Below, one piece after another: positions 1 through 6,794 of a stretch of 64,000 nucleotides of DNA (the first letter of the stretch is position 1; each line of letters opens with the position of its first letter). A program made the position numbers and the translations under genes. The DNA is from an uncultured Prevotella sp. (lineage in GTDB: Bacteria; Bacteroidota; Bacteroidia; Bacteroidales; Bacteroidaceae). The DNA is taken from the NCBI GenBank assembly GCA_934202525.1, contig CAKPYB010000015.1, positions 3,940 to 67,939 on the forward strand, in the 5' to 3' direction. The notes below the pieces were generated by a model that had not been told where the DNA came from, did no database searches, and worked only from the letters and a program-made list of their open reading frames with translations.

Positions 1-88
1 ACTGGTCAAGCAATGCATCTGAAATCTGATCAGCCACTTTATCTGGATGTCCTTCAGAAACTGATTCTGATGAAAACAAATATGCCAT
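1..88 (-). CDS. metK: S-adenosylmethionine synthetase, N-terminal 29 codons (runs off window)
   Basis: The reverse strand from an ATG at 86-88 reads [20 protein letters not shown] and continues QISDALLDQ to the window edge. This is the near-invariant N-terminus of methionine adenosyltransferase, including the GHPDK segment that contacts ATP and methionine. The enzyme makes S-adenosylmethionine from ATP and methionine in the cytoplasm. Only the 5' end is present, so the rest of the fold cannot be assessed. A Bacteroidota -7 element lies about 50 bp upstream. Confidence 0.93.
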   Translation of the reverse strand, partial: MAYLFSSESVSEGHPDKVADQISDALLDQ

Positions 89-139
89 ATTTTCTTACTT
101 TATTTCTATTAATTATTGATATTCATTATTTTGCGGCTG

Positions 140-147
140 CAAAGTTA
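140..147 (-). promoter_or_regulatory. Putative metK promoter, -7 element
   Basis: The reverse strand reads TAACTTTG, matching the Bacteroidota -7 consensus TAnnTTTG, 52 bp before the metK start. No clear -33 TTTG is visible at the expected distance. Confidence 0.5.
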
Positions 148-205
148 CTCATATTTTTTCAGATTTTGTCATATTCCTATATAAAAAACGTCAATTCCTT
201 GTGCT

Positions 206-1162
206 TTATCTGTTATTCGGGCATCTTTTGTCTGTTTTATCAGAATCAAGCACTTGGTTTTCTTCACTATATTTGATATTTCGAGGATGATGTTCCAAGA
301 TAGCTCTGCGCAAATCTGAAGTTTCAAGATGAGTATAAATCTCTGTGGTTCCAATATCTTCATGCCCCAGCAAGGCCTGAATTACCCTCAGATCGGCTCC
401 ACCTTTCAACAAGGCTGTAGCAAAACTATGGCGTAAAGTATGAGGAGAAATGGTTTTCTTGATTCCTGCATCATAAGCCGCATTTTTTATCATGATAAGT
501 ATCATATTGCGTGTGAGATGAGCACCTCTACGATTCAAGAAGACATAGTCTTCCTCACCTGGTTTGATTGTCATCAGATTCCGGTCTATATACCAAAGAT
601 TGATTTCTTTCAGAGCCTTACCAGAAATAGGAACGATGCGTTCCTTGTTACCTTTACCTATGACCCTAATAAACTTTTCTTCTTCAAACACATCGCTTTT
701 CTTTAGATTCACAAGTTCCGAAACGCGAAGGCCACAGGAGAACAGGGTTTCTATAATCGCCTTATTACGCTGTCCCTCCCATTTTTCCAAATCGATAGCC
801 GCTTCAAGCATGTCAACCTCTTCTACAGATAAATACTCCGGCAAATGCTTTCCTATTTGGGGAGAAACCAGTAATTCGGTCGGATCGTCTTTTATATAAT
901 CATCGAGCACCAGATACCGGTAGAAAGAACGGATTCCGCTCAAAATCCGAGCTTGTGAACGAGCAGAAACACCACGATCATGCAAACTTGCAGAAAAATT
1001 CTCCAAGTCTTCCAATTTCATTTCCGTCAGCACCAAATTGTTTTTATCAGCATACTCTAAGAGAAAATTCAAGTCATGGTAATAGGCATCCAACGTATTT
1101 TTGGAGAAATTACGCCCCAACTTGAGGTATCTCATATAGTTCTTTATAATTTCATTCCTCAT
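206..1162 (-). CDS. xerD: Tyrosine recombinase XerD (site-specific, dif resolution)
   Basis: 318-residue tyrosine recombinase of the XerC/XerD family, which resolves chromosome dimers at dif with its partner at the division septum. An N-terminal SAM-like core-binding domain (about 5-90) is followed by the catalytic domain. Catalytic residues seen: R146 (GLRVSEL), K170 (GKGNKER), H241 and R244 (HTLRHSF), H267 (LLGHEDI) and nucleophile Y276 (EIYTH). Length fits XerD; a short charged tail follows the catalytic tyrosine. It stands alone, divergent from aroQ, with no integrase-type neighbours or att-like repeats, so it looks like the housekeeping enzyme rather than a phage or ICE integrase. XerC cannot be excluded from sequence alone. 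A possible -7 element on this strand is at 1242-1249. Confidence 0.9.
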   Translation of the reverse strand: MRNEIIKNYMRYLKLGRNFSKNTLDAYYHDLNFLLEYADKNNLVLTEMKLEDLENFSASLHDRGVSARSQARILSGIRSFYRYLVLDDYIKDDPTELLVSPQIGKHLPEYLSVEEVDMLEAAIDLEKWEGQRNKAIIETLFSCGLRVSELVNLKKSDVFEEEKFIRVIGKGNKERIVPISGKALKEINLWYIDRNLMTIKPGEEDYVFLNRRGAHLTRNMILIMIKNAAYDAGIKKTISPHTLRHSFATALLKGGADLRVIQALLGHEDIGTTEIYTHLETSDLRRAILEHHPRNIKYSEENQVLDSDKTDKRCPNNR

Positions 1163-1165
1163 TTT

Positions 1166-1197
1166 TTTGTCAGTTTCCTTAATTTATTGTATCTTTG
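1166..1197 (+). promoter_or_regulatory. aroQ promoter, -33 TTTG / -7 TATCTTTG
   Basis: TTTG at 1166-1169 and TATCTTTG at 1190-1197 are separated by 20 bp, the canonical Bacteroidota arrangement. Transcription would start near 1203, giving a leader of about 85 nt before aroQ. A reverse-strand TATCTTTG at 1242-1249 could drive xerD, so the two divergent transcripts would overlap at their 5' ends. Confidence 0.7.
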
Positions 1198-1287
1198 CAT
1201 CGTCTTTGCATAAGACAGGAGAGTACAAAAGATCTCTGCCGCAAAGATACGAAAAAAATATGGATTACGATTAAAAATCAAGTAAAT

Positions 1288-1722
1288 ATGAAGATACAAA
1301 TTATTAATGGTCCAAACTTGAACCTTCTTGGTGTAAGAGAACCGGGTATTTATGGTAGCAATTCTTTCGAGAGTTATCTACCTAAGCTGAAAGCGAAATT
1401 CCCTGATATTGAGATAGAGTACTTTCAGAGCAACATTGAAGGCGAGTTAATCAACAAGCTGCAGGAAGTAGGTTTTTCCTATGATGGTGTAGTACTCAAT
1501 GCTGGCGCCTATACTCATACCAGCATCGCCTTGCAGGATTGTATTCGCAGTTTGAAATGCCCTTGCGTTGAAGTACACATCTCTAATGTGCATAAACGTG
1601 AAGAGTTCCGCCATCATTCATATATTTCCTGTGCTTGCCTGGGCGTAATCTGCGGTTTCGGTCTGGCTTCTTACGAACTTGCCATTTCAGGAATCTTAGC
1701 TCAGAAAGAAACAGAAGAGTAA
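1288..1722 (+). CDS. aroQ: 3-dehydroquinate dehydratase, type II
   Basis: 144-residue type II dehydroquinase of the shikimate pathway; it dehydrates 3-dehydroquinate to 3-dehydroshikimate and forms dodecamers in the cytoplasm. Diagnostic motifs are NGPNLNLLG (7-15), the flexible-lid arginine R17 and catalytic Y22 in REPGIYG, FQSNIEGELI (46-55), NAGAYTHTS (71-79), H97 in VEVHISN and R108 in EEFRHHSY. An upstream in-frame extension to 1195 exists, but the family starts right at MKIQIINGPN, so the ATG at 1288 is chosen. An O-methyltransferase gene follows after 29 bp, probably on the same transcript. Confidence 0.96.
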   Translation: MKIQIINGPNLNLLGVREPGIYGSNSFESYLPKLKAKFPDIEIEYFQSNIEGELINKLQEVGFSYDGVVLNAGAYTHTSIALQDCIRSLKCPCVEVHISNVHKREEFRHHSYISCACLGVICGFGLASYELAISGILAQKETEE

Positions 1723-1751
1723 GATTTCCGTTACTCTAAATCCATCAGATT

Positions 1752-2390
1752 ATGACAGAGACTGAACTCATAGACAAATATATCTGCCAGCATATAGAGC
1801 CTGAAGGCGATTATCTGTATCGTCTTTACCGCGCCACCAATATACATACTATCCATGGACGTATGGCTAGCGGCCATATTCAGGGCAGACTTCTCAAGAT
1901 GCTTGTAGAGATGATTCGCCCGAAGAATATTCTGGAAGTAGGCACATTTAGTGGCTATAGTGCTATCTGCCTTGCCCAGGGATTGCAGGAAGGTGGAAAA
2001 CTCTACACTTTCGAAATCAATGATGAGATGGAAGATTTTACCCGTCCCTGGATAGAAGGTTCGAATGTTGCCGATAAGATTGACTTCCGCATCGGTGATG
2101 CCAACATAGAAGCGCCCCAACTAGGCGTAAAATTCGATATGGCTTTTGTTGATGGCGATAAGCGTACCTATATAGAAACATATGAAATGGTTATGAGCAT
2201 CCTGAACCCTGGAGGCTACATCCTTGCAGACAATACTCTTTGGGATGGTCACGTCATCGATCCTGCCTACGACCGAGACCACCAGACTCAAGGCATTCGG
2301 GCTTTCAATGATTTAATAGCAAAAGATCCTAGGGTAGAGGTTGTTATCTTACCACTACGCGATGGTCTTACACTCATCAGGAAAAAATAA
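1752..2390 (+). CDS. Class I SAM-dependent O-methyltransferase (CCoAOMT/YrrM-like)
   Basis: 212-residue protein of the small-molecule O-methyltransferase family related to caffeoyl-CoA O-methyltransferase and YrrM. SAM-binding motif I is ILEVGTFSGYSAI (about 60-72), the acidic ribose-contacting segment is YTFEIND, and the metal-site region FVDGDKRTY is followed by NPGGYILADNTLWDG. The substrate cannot be told from sequence; homologues act on catechol-like hydroxyls or on tRNA wobble uridine derivatives (TrmR/YrrM), and I do not choose between these. It follows aroQ by 29 bp in the same direction. A long inverted repeat begins immediately after the stop. Confidence 0.85.
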   Translation: MTETELIDKYICQHIEPEGDYLYRLYRATNIHTIHGRMASGHIQGRLLKMLVEMIRPKNILEVGTFSGYSAICLAQGLQEGGKLYTFEINDEMEDFTRPWIEGSNVADKIDFRIGDANIEAPQLGVKFDMAFVDGDKRTYIETYEMVMSILNPGGYILADNTLWDGHVIDPAYDRDHQTQGIRAFNDLIAKDPRVEVVILPLRDGLTLIRKK

Positions 2391-2496
2391 ATCAAGGAGT
2401 TAAGAAGTTAAAGGAGTTAAGACAATAGTCTTTTGGCATATATTTTAAGCCAATAAGACATACGTCTTAACTCCTTTAACTTCTTAACTCCTTGAT
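2391..2496. repeat. 33-bp perfect inverted repeat, giant hairpin between convergent genes
   Basis: The arms 2391-2423 and 2464-2496 are exact reverse complements over 33 bp. An inner imperfect stem (GTCTT-TTGGC pairing with GCCAA-AAGAC) extends the hairpin further. The arm is itself internally repetitive, made of units like GGAGTTAAG / AAGTTAAA. It fills the whole gap between the convergent O-methyltransferase and permease genes and probably acts as a bidirectional terminator, but it is far longer than a normal terminator. Confidence 0.85.
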
Positions 2497-2512
2497 AAAA
2501 GAAAGTTCTGTA

Positions 2513-3742
2513 CTAACTCAAAAGTCTTTTACTCAGCGCTCTTACAGGATACCATACAGCAAGCCAACCTACAGCAATTACAGTAACGAAGATAATGGCT
2601 ACATCTGAGTAATGAACACTTACCGGATAAGCATCAACGATAAAGGATCCTTCAGAATCTCCCAGACGTACAAATCCATATTGCTGCTGCAAAAAGCAGA
2701 GAAGTAAGCCCAATCCGATACCGATGACAGCACCTATCACGGCTATCATTCTTCCTTCAAAAAGAAATACTCTGGTTATCTGCTTATCATTAGCTCCAAG
2801 ATTACGAAGAGTCACTACATCATTTTTCTTATCAATAATAAGCATGGAAAGCGACCCGATGATATTGAAACATGCAACAACTAAGATAAAAGTCAAGAAA
2901 ATATAAGCAATCATCTTCTCTATCGACATAATTTTAAAGGTATCTTCCTGTTGTTCAAATCTGTCAAGCACTTTATATTTATTACCAGCGATCTGCTGCA
3001 TCTCAGTCTTTACAGCATCCAGATTGCTGCCCGGTTTCAAGCGTATCTCCAAATCAGAGAGCATACCTTGCTGTCCAAAGAGATTACGGGCAAATGAGAT
3101 AGAAGTGATGATGTAGTTTTTATCATACTTAGCCTGTTTAACGGCAAAAAGTACGCCAGGAGAGTTGAGCGAGTCAACAACAAAGCCATCACCTGGGTTA
3201 GTCATATCCAGCTGTCCTTCCTTTTTAGGAGCATAGATTTTCAGAAAACCATCCCATTGTGCTCCTATGCCTAAATTCTGGGCAAGACGGATACCTACTG
3301 TTCCATATTCCAGATTGGCAGCATGCAAGGAGAAGGAGCCATCACCATATAAAATATCTGTAATATGAGAAAGTTCTGCAAAATTATCATCTACACCCTT
3401 GATTTTCACCATAGCCTGATGATCATTATAGATTGCAAGAGCTTGATCTTCTACGGTTTCTGTTGCAACATCTACCTGCGGCAAAAGACGAATCTTAGTA
3501 AGAATAGGATCATCTGCAGGTGCAGTCTTTCCCTCAACAGGCACAACCTTGAGTTGTGGGTCAAAACTCGTAAAGAGTGAAGCTACCAGGTCATGGAAGC
3601 CGTTAAAAACACTCAGAACGATGACCAGAGCCATCGTAGCTACCGCCACTCCTATTACAGAAATAGAACTGATGACGTTGATGACGTGCGTACTCTTCTT
3701 TGAGAAAAGATACCTGCGAGCTATAAAGAATGGGAAATTCAT
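2513..3742 (-). CDS. ABC transporter permease, LolC/LolE-MacB/FtsX family
   Basis: 409-residue inner-membrane permease. The layout is that of LolC/LolE: one N-terminal TM helix (about 20-48, after the RRYLFSKKSTHVINVIS amphipathic segment), a large periplasmic MacB-core-like domain (about 55-265), then three TM helices (about 280-300, 330-350, 380-400) forming the FtsX domain. LolCDE-type permeases pull lipoproteins from the inner membrane in Gram-negative cells. No ATPase (LolD) gene is adjacent, so the partner must be encoded elsewhere. It is the last gene of the leftward cluster, 86 bp after rbfA. Confidence 0.82.
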   Translation of the reverse strand: MNFPFFIARRYLFSKKSTHVINVISSISVIGVAVATMALVIVLSVFNGFHDLVASLFTSFDPQLKVVPVEGKTAPADDPILTKIRLLPQVDVATETVEDQALAIYNDHQAMVKIKGVDDNFAELSHITDILYGDGSFSLHAANLEYGTVGIRLAQNLGIGAQWDGFLKIYAPKKEGQLDMTNPGDGFVVDSLNSPGVLFAVKQAKYDKNYIITSISFARNLFGQQGMLSDLEIRLKPGSNLDAVKTEMQQIAGNKYKVLDRFEQQEDTFKIMSIEKMIAYIFLTFILVVACFNIIGSLSMLIIDKKNDVVTLRNLGANDKQITRVFLFEGRMIAVIGAVIGIGLGLLLCFLQQQYGFVRLGDSEGSFIVDAYPVSVHYSDVAIIFVTVIAVGWLAVWYPVRALSKRLLS

Positions 3743-3828
3743 AATTCTATCTTACCTTATTTATATAACAGTATAGGGAGTCAAGAATTGCCGTCTTAAC
3801 TCCCTTGTCTTTTTACTTCCTTACTCTT

Positions 3829-4164
3829 TTACTTTTTCAAGAGTTCATCAATGTGCTCCAAATAATCGAGACTATCATCAAGGAAGAAACGAAGTTCTGG
3901 AATGATACGCAACTGGTTTCTTACTTTTTTACCCAAGTCGAAACGGATCGTCTTCTCATTTGCATTGATATTCTTCAAAATTTCCTCTCCCTTTTCAGAA
4001 GGGAACACACTCAAATAAGCAGTACAGATACTGAGATCTGGACTTACTCTAACCTTAGTAACACTTACCATCACACCATGCATCATGCGAGTTTGTGACT
4101 GGAAGATAAGACTCAACTCCTTCTGGAGAAGTCTTGATATACGGTTTTGTCTTGTTTCTTGCAT
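3829..4164 (-). CDS. rbfA: 30S ribosome-binding factor A
   Basis: 111-residue RbfA. The start MQETRQNRISRLLQKELSLI followed by VSVTKVRVSPDLS and the KK-VRNQLRIIPELRFFLDDS segment is the family signature (KH-type fold). RbfA helps mature the 16S 5' end and the 30S subunit, and is needed for growth in the cold. It sits between murI (30 bp upstream) and the LolC/E-type permease, as a member of the leftward cluster. Confidence 0.93.
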   Translation of the reverse strand: MQETRQNRISRLLQKELSLIFQSQTRMMHGVMVSVTKVRVSPDLSICTAYLSVFPSEKGEEILKNINANEKTIRFDLGKKVRNQLRIIPELRFFLDDSLDYLEHIDELLKK

Positions 4165-4194
4165 AACTATTAACTATTAATTATTAACTATAAA

Positions 4195-5031
4195 CTATTC
4201 AAGATCTACATGTGTAACCTCCACCTGTTCATGAAGGAAAATCTGTGCAGATTCCTTGAATTTATCCTCACTCTCTGTTGTGAGATATCGGCAAGAGCCT
4301 GTTTTGGTTATCATCTGTTCCATCTGCGGATGGCGCTTCAGATAATCTTTCAGACTGTTTGCTACATATTGTCCTTGCGGAACCACTCTTACGCCATCAG
4401 GAAGATTCTTCACGATGCTGCTCATAAGAAGCGGATAATGCGTGCAACCCAAAATAATGGTATCAATATCAGCGTCCTTCAGCATCAGCTGGTCGATGCG
4501 TTTCTTTACGAAATAATCAGCTCCCGGACTATCTGCTTCATTGGCTTCCACGATGGCAGCCCAAAGCGGACAAGCCACGCCACTCACCTGAATCTCTGGC
4601 CAAAGTTTCGAAATTTCCATATTATAACTTTGGCTTTTAATAGTACCTTCTGTAGCCAGAAGTCCCACGTGATTACTCTTGGTAATAGTACCAATTACTT
4701 CGGCAGTAGGGCGGATAATACCCAGAACTCTTCTGCTGGGATCCAACTCAGGAATATCGCGCTGCTGCAAAGAACGTAGTGCTTTAGCCGAAGCCGTATT
4801 ACATCCCAGGATAACGAGATGACACCCCATAGAGAAAAGTTTAAGCACAGCCTGGCGTGTGAACTTATAAACCACCTCAAACGAACGCGAGCCATAAGGA
4901 GCACGAGCGTTATCACCCAAGTACATATAATCATACTGAGGCATCATCTGGCGCAACCCATGCAGGATGGTCAGTCCGCCATAACCTGAATCAAAGACAC
5001 CGATTGGTCCGGGATTAGAAGGCAACATCAT
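4195..5031 (-). CDS. murI: Glutamate racemase
   Basis: 278-residue glutamate racemase, supplying D-glutamate for peptidoglycan. Signature segments are GVFDSGYGGLTIL (11-23, with D14), LGDNARAPYGSRS (38-50), the first catalytic cysteine C77 in GCNTAS and the second, C196, in GCTHYPL. Length is normal for the family. The start overlaps the end of the upstream ompH gene by 4 bp (ATGA), implying translational coupling. The C-terminal ~55 residues are less conserved. Placement after bamA/ompH is usual in Bacteroidota. Confidence 0.95.
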   Translation of the reverse strand: MMLPSNPGPIGVFDSGYGGLTILHGLRQMMPQYDYMYLGDNARAPYGSRSFEVVYKFTRQAVLKLFSMGCHLVILGCNTASAKALRSLQQRDIPELDPSRRVLGIIRPTAEVIGTITKSNHVGLLATEGTIKSQSYNMEISKLWPEIQVSGVACPLWAAIVEANEADSPGADYFVKKRIDQLMLKDADIDTIILGCTHYPLLMSSIVKNLPDGVRVVPQGQYVANSLKDYLKRHPQMEQMITKTGSCRYLTTESEDKFKESAQIFLHEQVEVTHVDLE

Positions 5032-5582
5032 TTCAAAGTCTCCTCCAGCAAAGCTGTAATATCCTCTCCCATCTCTTCGTTGAGATAAGGAGCTGCATTA
5101 TTGTCTGTATTGATGATAAAGGCAAACCCCTTCTGCTTGCCAATCTTTTTGGCTTCCTCGTTTATTTTTGCTTTGAGCGGAGCATAAGCATCATTCTCTG
5201 CTTGCTGCAAAAGGCGGGTAGCCTCAGCCTTGAAGGCAATATTTTTCTCCATCAATTCACGCAATTCAGCCTGACGTTTCTCCAGAATTGTCTTGGCATA
5301 AGTGCGCTGTCCATCAAGAAATTCCTCATACTTAGCATTAAACTCAGTTTCTACACGTTTCGTTTCTGCATCGTATTTCTCACGGAGTTCATCCATATTA
5401 TGCTTGGCTATAGCGTAACCAGGCATAGTATGAAAAACCTTATCAAAACTAAAGTAGCCAAAATGCAAAGGAGCAGAAACAGCAATCTGTTGTTGCTGAA
5501 CCTTTGCTGCAGGCGTTGTATGCTGGGCTGAAACAGTCAAAGAGATGAGAGCAAAAGCCAGAAATAAGAGATTCTTTTTCAT
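5028..5582 (-). CDS. OmpH/Skp-family periplasmic chaperone (copy 1, last in row)
   Basis: 184-residue OmpH/Skp family protein. Signal peptide of about 19 residues ending in VSAQ, an unusual Gln/Ala-rich spacer (about 20-38), then the short beta strand HFGYFSFDKVFHTMPGY and a long charged coiled-coil (about 60-140) with a C-terminal FAFIINTDNNAAPYLNE element, all as in Skp trimers. Skp holds unfolded outer-membrane proteins in the periplasm before delivery to BamA. It overlaps murI by 4 bp. It is the most divergent of the three adjacent paralogues, so a different client range is possible. Confidence 0.87.
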   Translation of the reverse strand: MKKNLLFLAFALISLTVSAQHTTPAAKVQQQQIAVSAPLHFGYFSFDKVFHTMPGYAIAKHNMDELREKYDAETKRVETEFNAKYEEFLDGQRTYAKTILEKRQAELRELMEKNIAFKAEATRLLQQAENDAYAPLKAKINEEAKKIGKQKGFAFIINTDNNAAPYLNEEMGEDITALLEETLK

Positions 5583-5645
5583 GATGAGTGATACCGTTTA
5601 TGATGAATACCTTATAAATACCTCGTTATTGAAAATGAGAAATAA

Positions 5646-5668
5646 GGGCAAGCACTTCTGCCTGCCCT
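5646..5668 (-). terminator. Weak hairpin between ompH copies 2 and 1
   Basis: On the reverse strand GGGCAGGC pairs with GCTTGCCC (one mismatch), followed by a TTATTTC stretch. It may partly terminate or stabilise the transcript between the ompH paralogues; it is too weak to call a full terminator. Confidence 0.4.
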
Positions 5669-5692
5669 CAATCTATATTTTATTTGCCTTGA

Positions 5693-6178
5693 TTACTTAA
5701 TCTTAGCCTGTACTTCCTTAGTAACGTCTACTACGTTAGTACCAGTATATACTGCTGCACCATCCTCGAAGATGAAGGTGTAGTTGCCTGCCTTACCTAC
5801 AGCCTCGATAGCTGTACGTACCTTTGCTACGATAGGCTGCATGAGTTCGCTGCTCTTCTTCTGCAACTCCTGCTGACCATCCTGGTAAGCCTGCTGAATT
5901 TTCTGCTGGAGAGTCTGCAACTCAGTTTCCTTCTGCTGCTTTGCTGTAGCGTTCATTGTGCTGGCACCCTTCTGATACTCGTCAGCCTTACGCTGGAACT
6001 CATCCTGCATAGACTTCAAGTCATTCTCCTTCTGCTTCTGGAGAGCTTCCATCTCGCCATTAGCCTTAGCTACATCTGGCAAAGACTGCATAATCTGCTG
6101 AGTATTTACTTTACCAAACTTCTGAGCCATCATAGTCATTGGTGCACAGAGCATCAACATTAAAATAAGCTTTTTCAT
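5693..6178 (-). CDS. OmpH/Skp-family periplasmic chaperone (copy 2)
   Basis: 161-residue Skp-like protein with an 18-residue signal peptide (ending MMAQ). The FGKVNTQQIMQSLPDVAKA strand-turn is followed by a Gln/Lys-rich coiled coil (about 40-120) and the C-terminal YTFIFEDGAAVYTGTNVVDVT block typical of the family. It probably chaperones outer-membrane proteins toward BamA, encoded just upstream. It lies 110 bp before copy 1 and 92 bp after copy 3. A reverse-strand TATATTTG at 6257-6264 and a small leader hairpin at 6225-6239 suggest it has its own promoter. Confidence 0.9.
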   Translation of the reverse strand: MKKLILMLMLCAPMTMMAQKFGKVNTQQIMQSLPDVAKANGEMEALQKQKENDLKSMQDEFQRKADEYQKGASTMNATAKQQKETELQTLQQKIQQAYQDGQQELQKKSSELMQPIVAKVRTAIEAVGKAGNYTFIFEDGAAVYTGTNVVDVTKEVQAKIK

Positions 6179-6224
6179 TGTTCTATTCTTTTTAATTATT
6201 AATTTCTAAATGATGTTTTCATGC

Positions 6225-6264
6225 TGCCAATTATTGGCACATGTACTTATCGGCTGCAAATATA
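6225..6264 (-). promoter_or_regulatory. Possible internal promoter and leader hairpin for ompH copy 2
   Basis: Reverse-strand TATATTTG (6257-6264) fits the -7 consensus. Downstream, at 6225-6239, TGCCAAT-T-ATTGGCA forms a 7-bp inverted repeat within the presumed leader. No -33 TTTG was seen, so this is tentative. Confidence 0.4.
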
Positions 6265-6270
6265 CAATTA

Positions 6271-6792
6271 TTATTTGGAATAACCTAATTTTTGGAGCAC
6301 TTCGTTGCAAATATCTATCTTAGGAGAGCCAAAGATGATGCCGCTGTTGCTAGCTCTATCGAGAACAAGCGAATATCCGCGCAGGTCTGAAATCTCTTTT
6401 ACGGCTGTATAAATCTCTTCCTGAATAGGGCCCATCAATGCCTCACGCATCTTATAAAGGTCGCCTTCTGCACCAAAATATTTTTTCTTCAAATCGCTAG
6501 CCTCCTTCTCTTTCTGCATGATGGCATCCTGCTTAGCCTTCTTCTGCTCCTGAGAAAGGAACACTACCTCGTTCTGATAGTTCTTATACATGGTGCTTGC
6601 CTCTGTATTAAGAGCTTCTACCTCAGCCTGCCATTTGCGGCTTACCTGATTCAGCTGCTCGTTGGCACGCTCATAAGCGGGTACATTCTTCAAGATGTAC
6701 TCCATATCTATCAATGCATATTTCTGTGCATGTGCTGAGATGGCTGCTACAGCCATCATCAGCATCAATACTATTTTCTTCATAAAACCCAT
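6271..6792 (-). CDS. OmpH/Skp-family periplasmic chaperone (copy 3, next to bamA)
   Basis: 173-residue Skp-like protein. Signal peptide of about 22 residues ending ISAHAQ, then KYALIDMEYILKNVPAYERA, a coiled coil (about 45-125) and the C-terminal GYSLVLDRASNSGIIFGSPK element. Two ATGs are possible, at 6792 and three codons on at 6783 (MKKIVLML); the second gives a more standard signal peptide. It begins only 2 bp after bamA ends, so it is certainly cotranscribed with bamA. Likely role: periplasmic holdase for BamA substrates. Confidence 0.9.
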   Translation of the reverse strand: MGFMKKIVLMLMMAVAAISAHAQKYALIDMEYILKNVPAYERANEQLNQVSRKWQAEVEALNTEASTMYKNYQNEVVFLSQEQKKAKQDAIMQKEKEASDLKKKYFGAEGDLYKMREALMGPIQEEIYTAVKEISDLRGYSLVLDRASNSGIIFGSPKIDICNEVLQKLGYSK

Positions 6793-6794
6793 TT

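Noticed and set aside
13-276. 87-codon + strand ORF at the window start
   Set aside because: Its first part is antisense to the conserved metK N-terminus and the rest is AT-rich intergenic sequence.
206-1162. XerD as integrase of a mobile element
   Set aside because: No att-like repeats, excisionase or cargo genes nearby; it matches the housekeeping enzyme in length and motifs.
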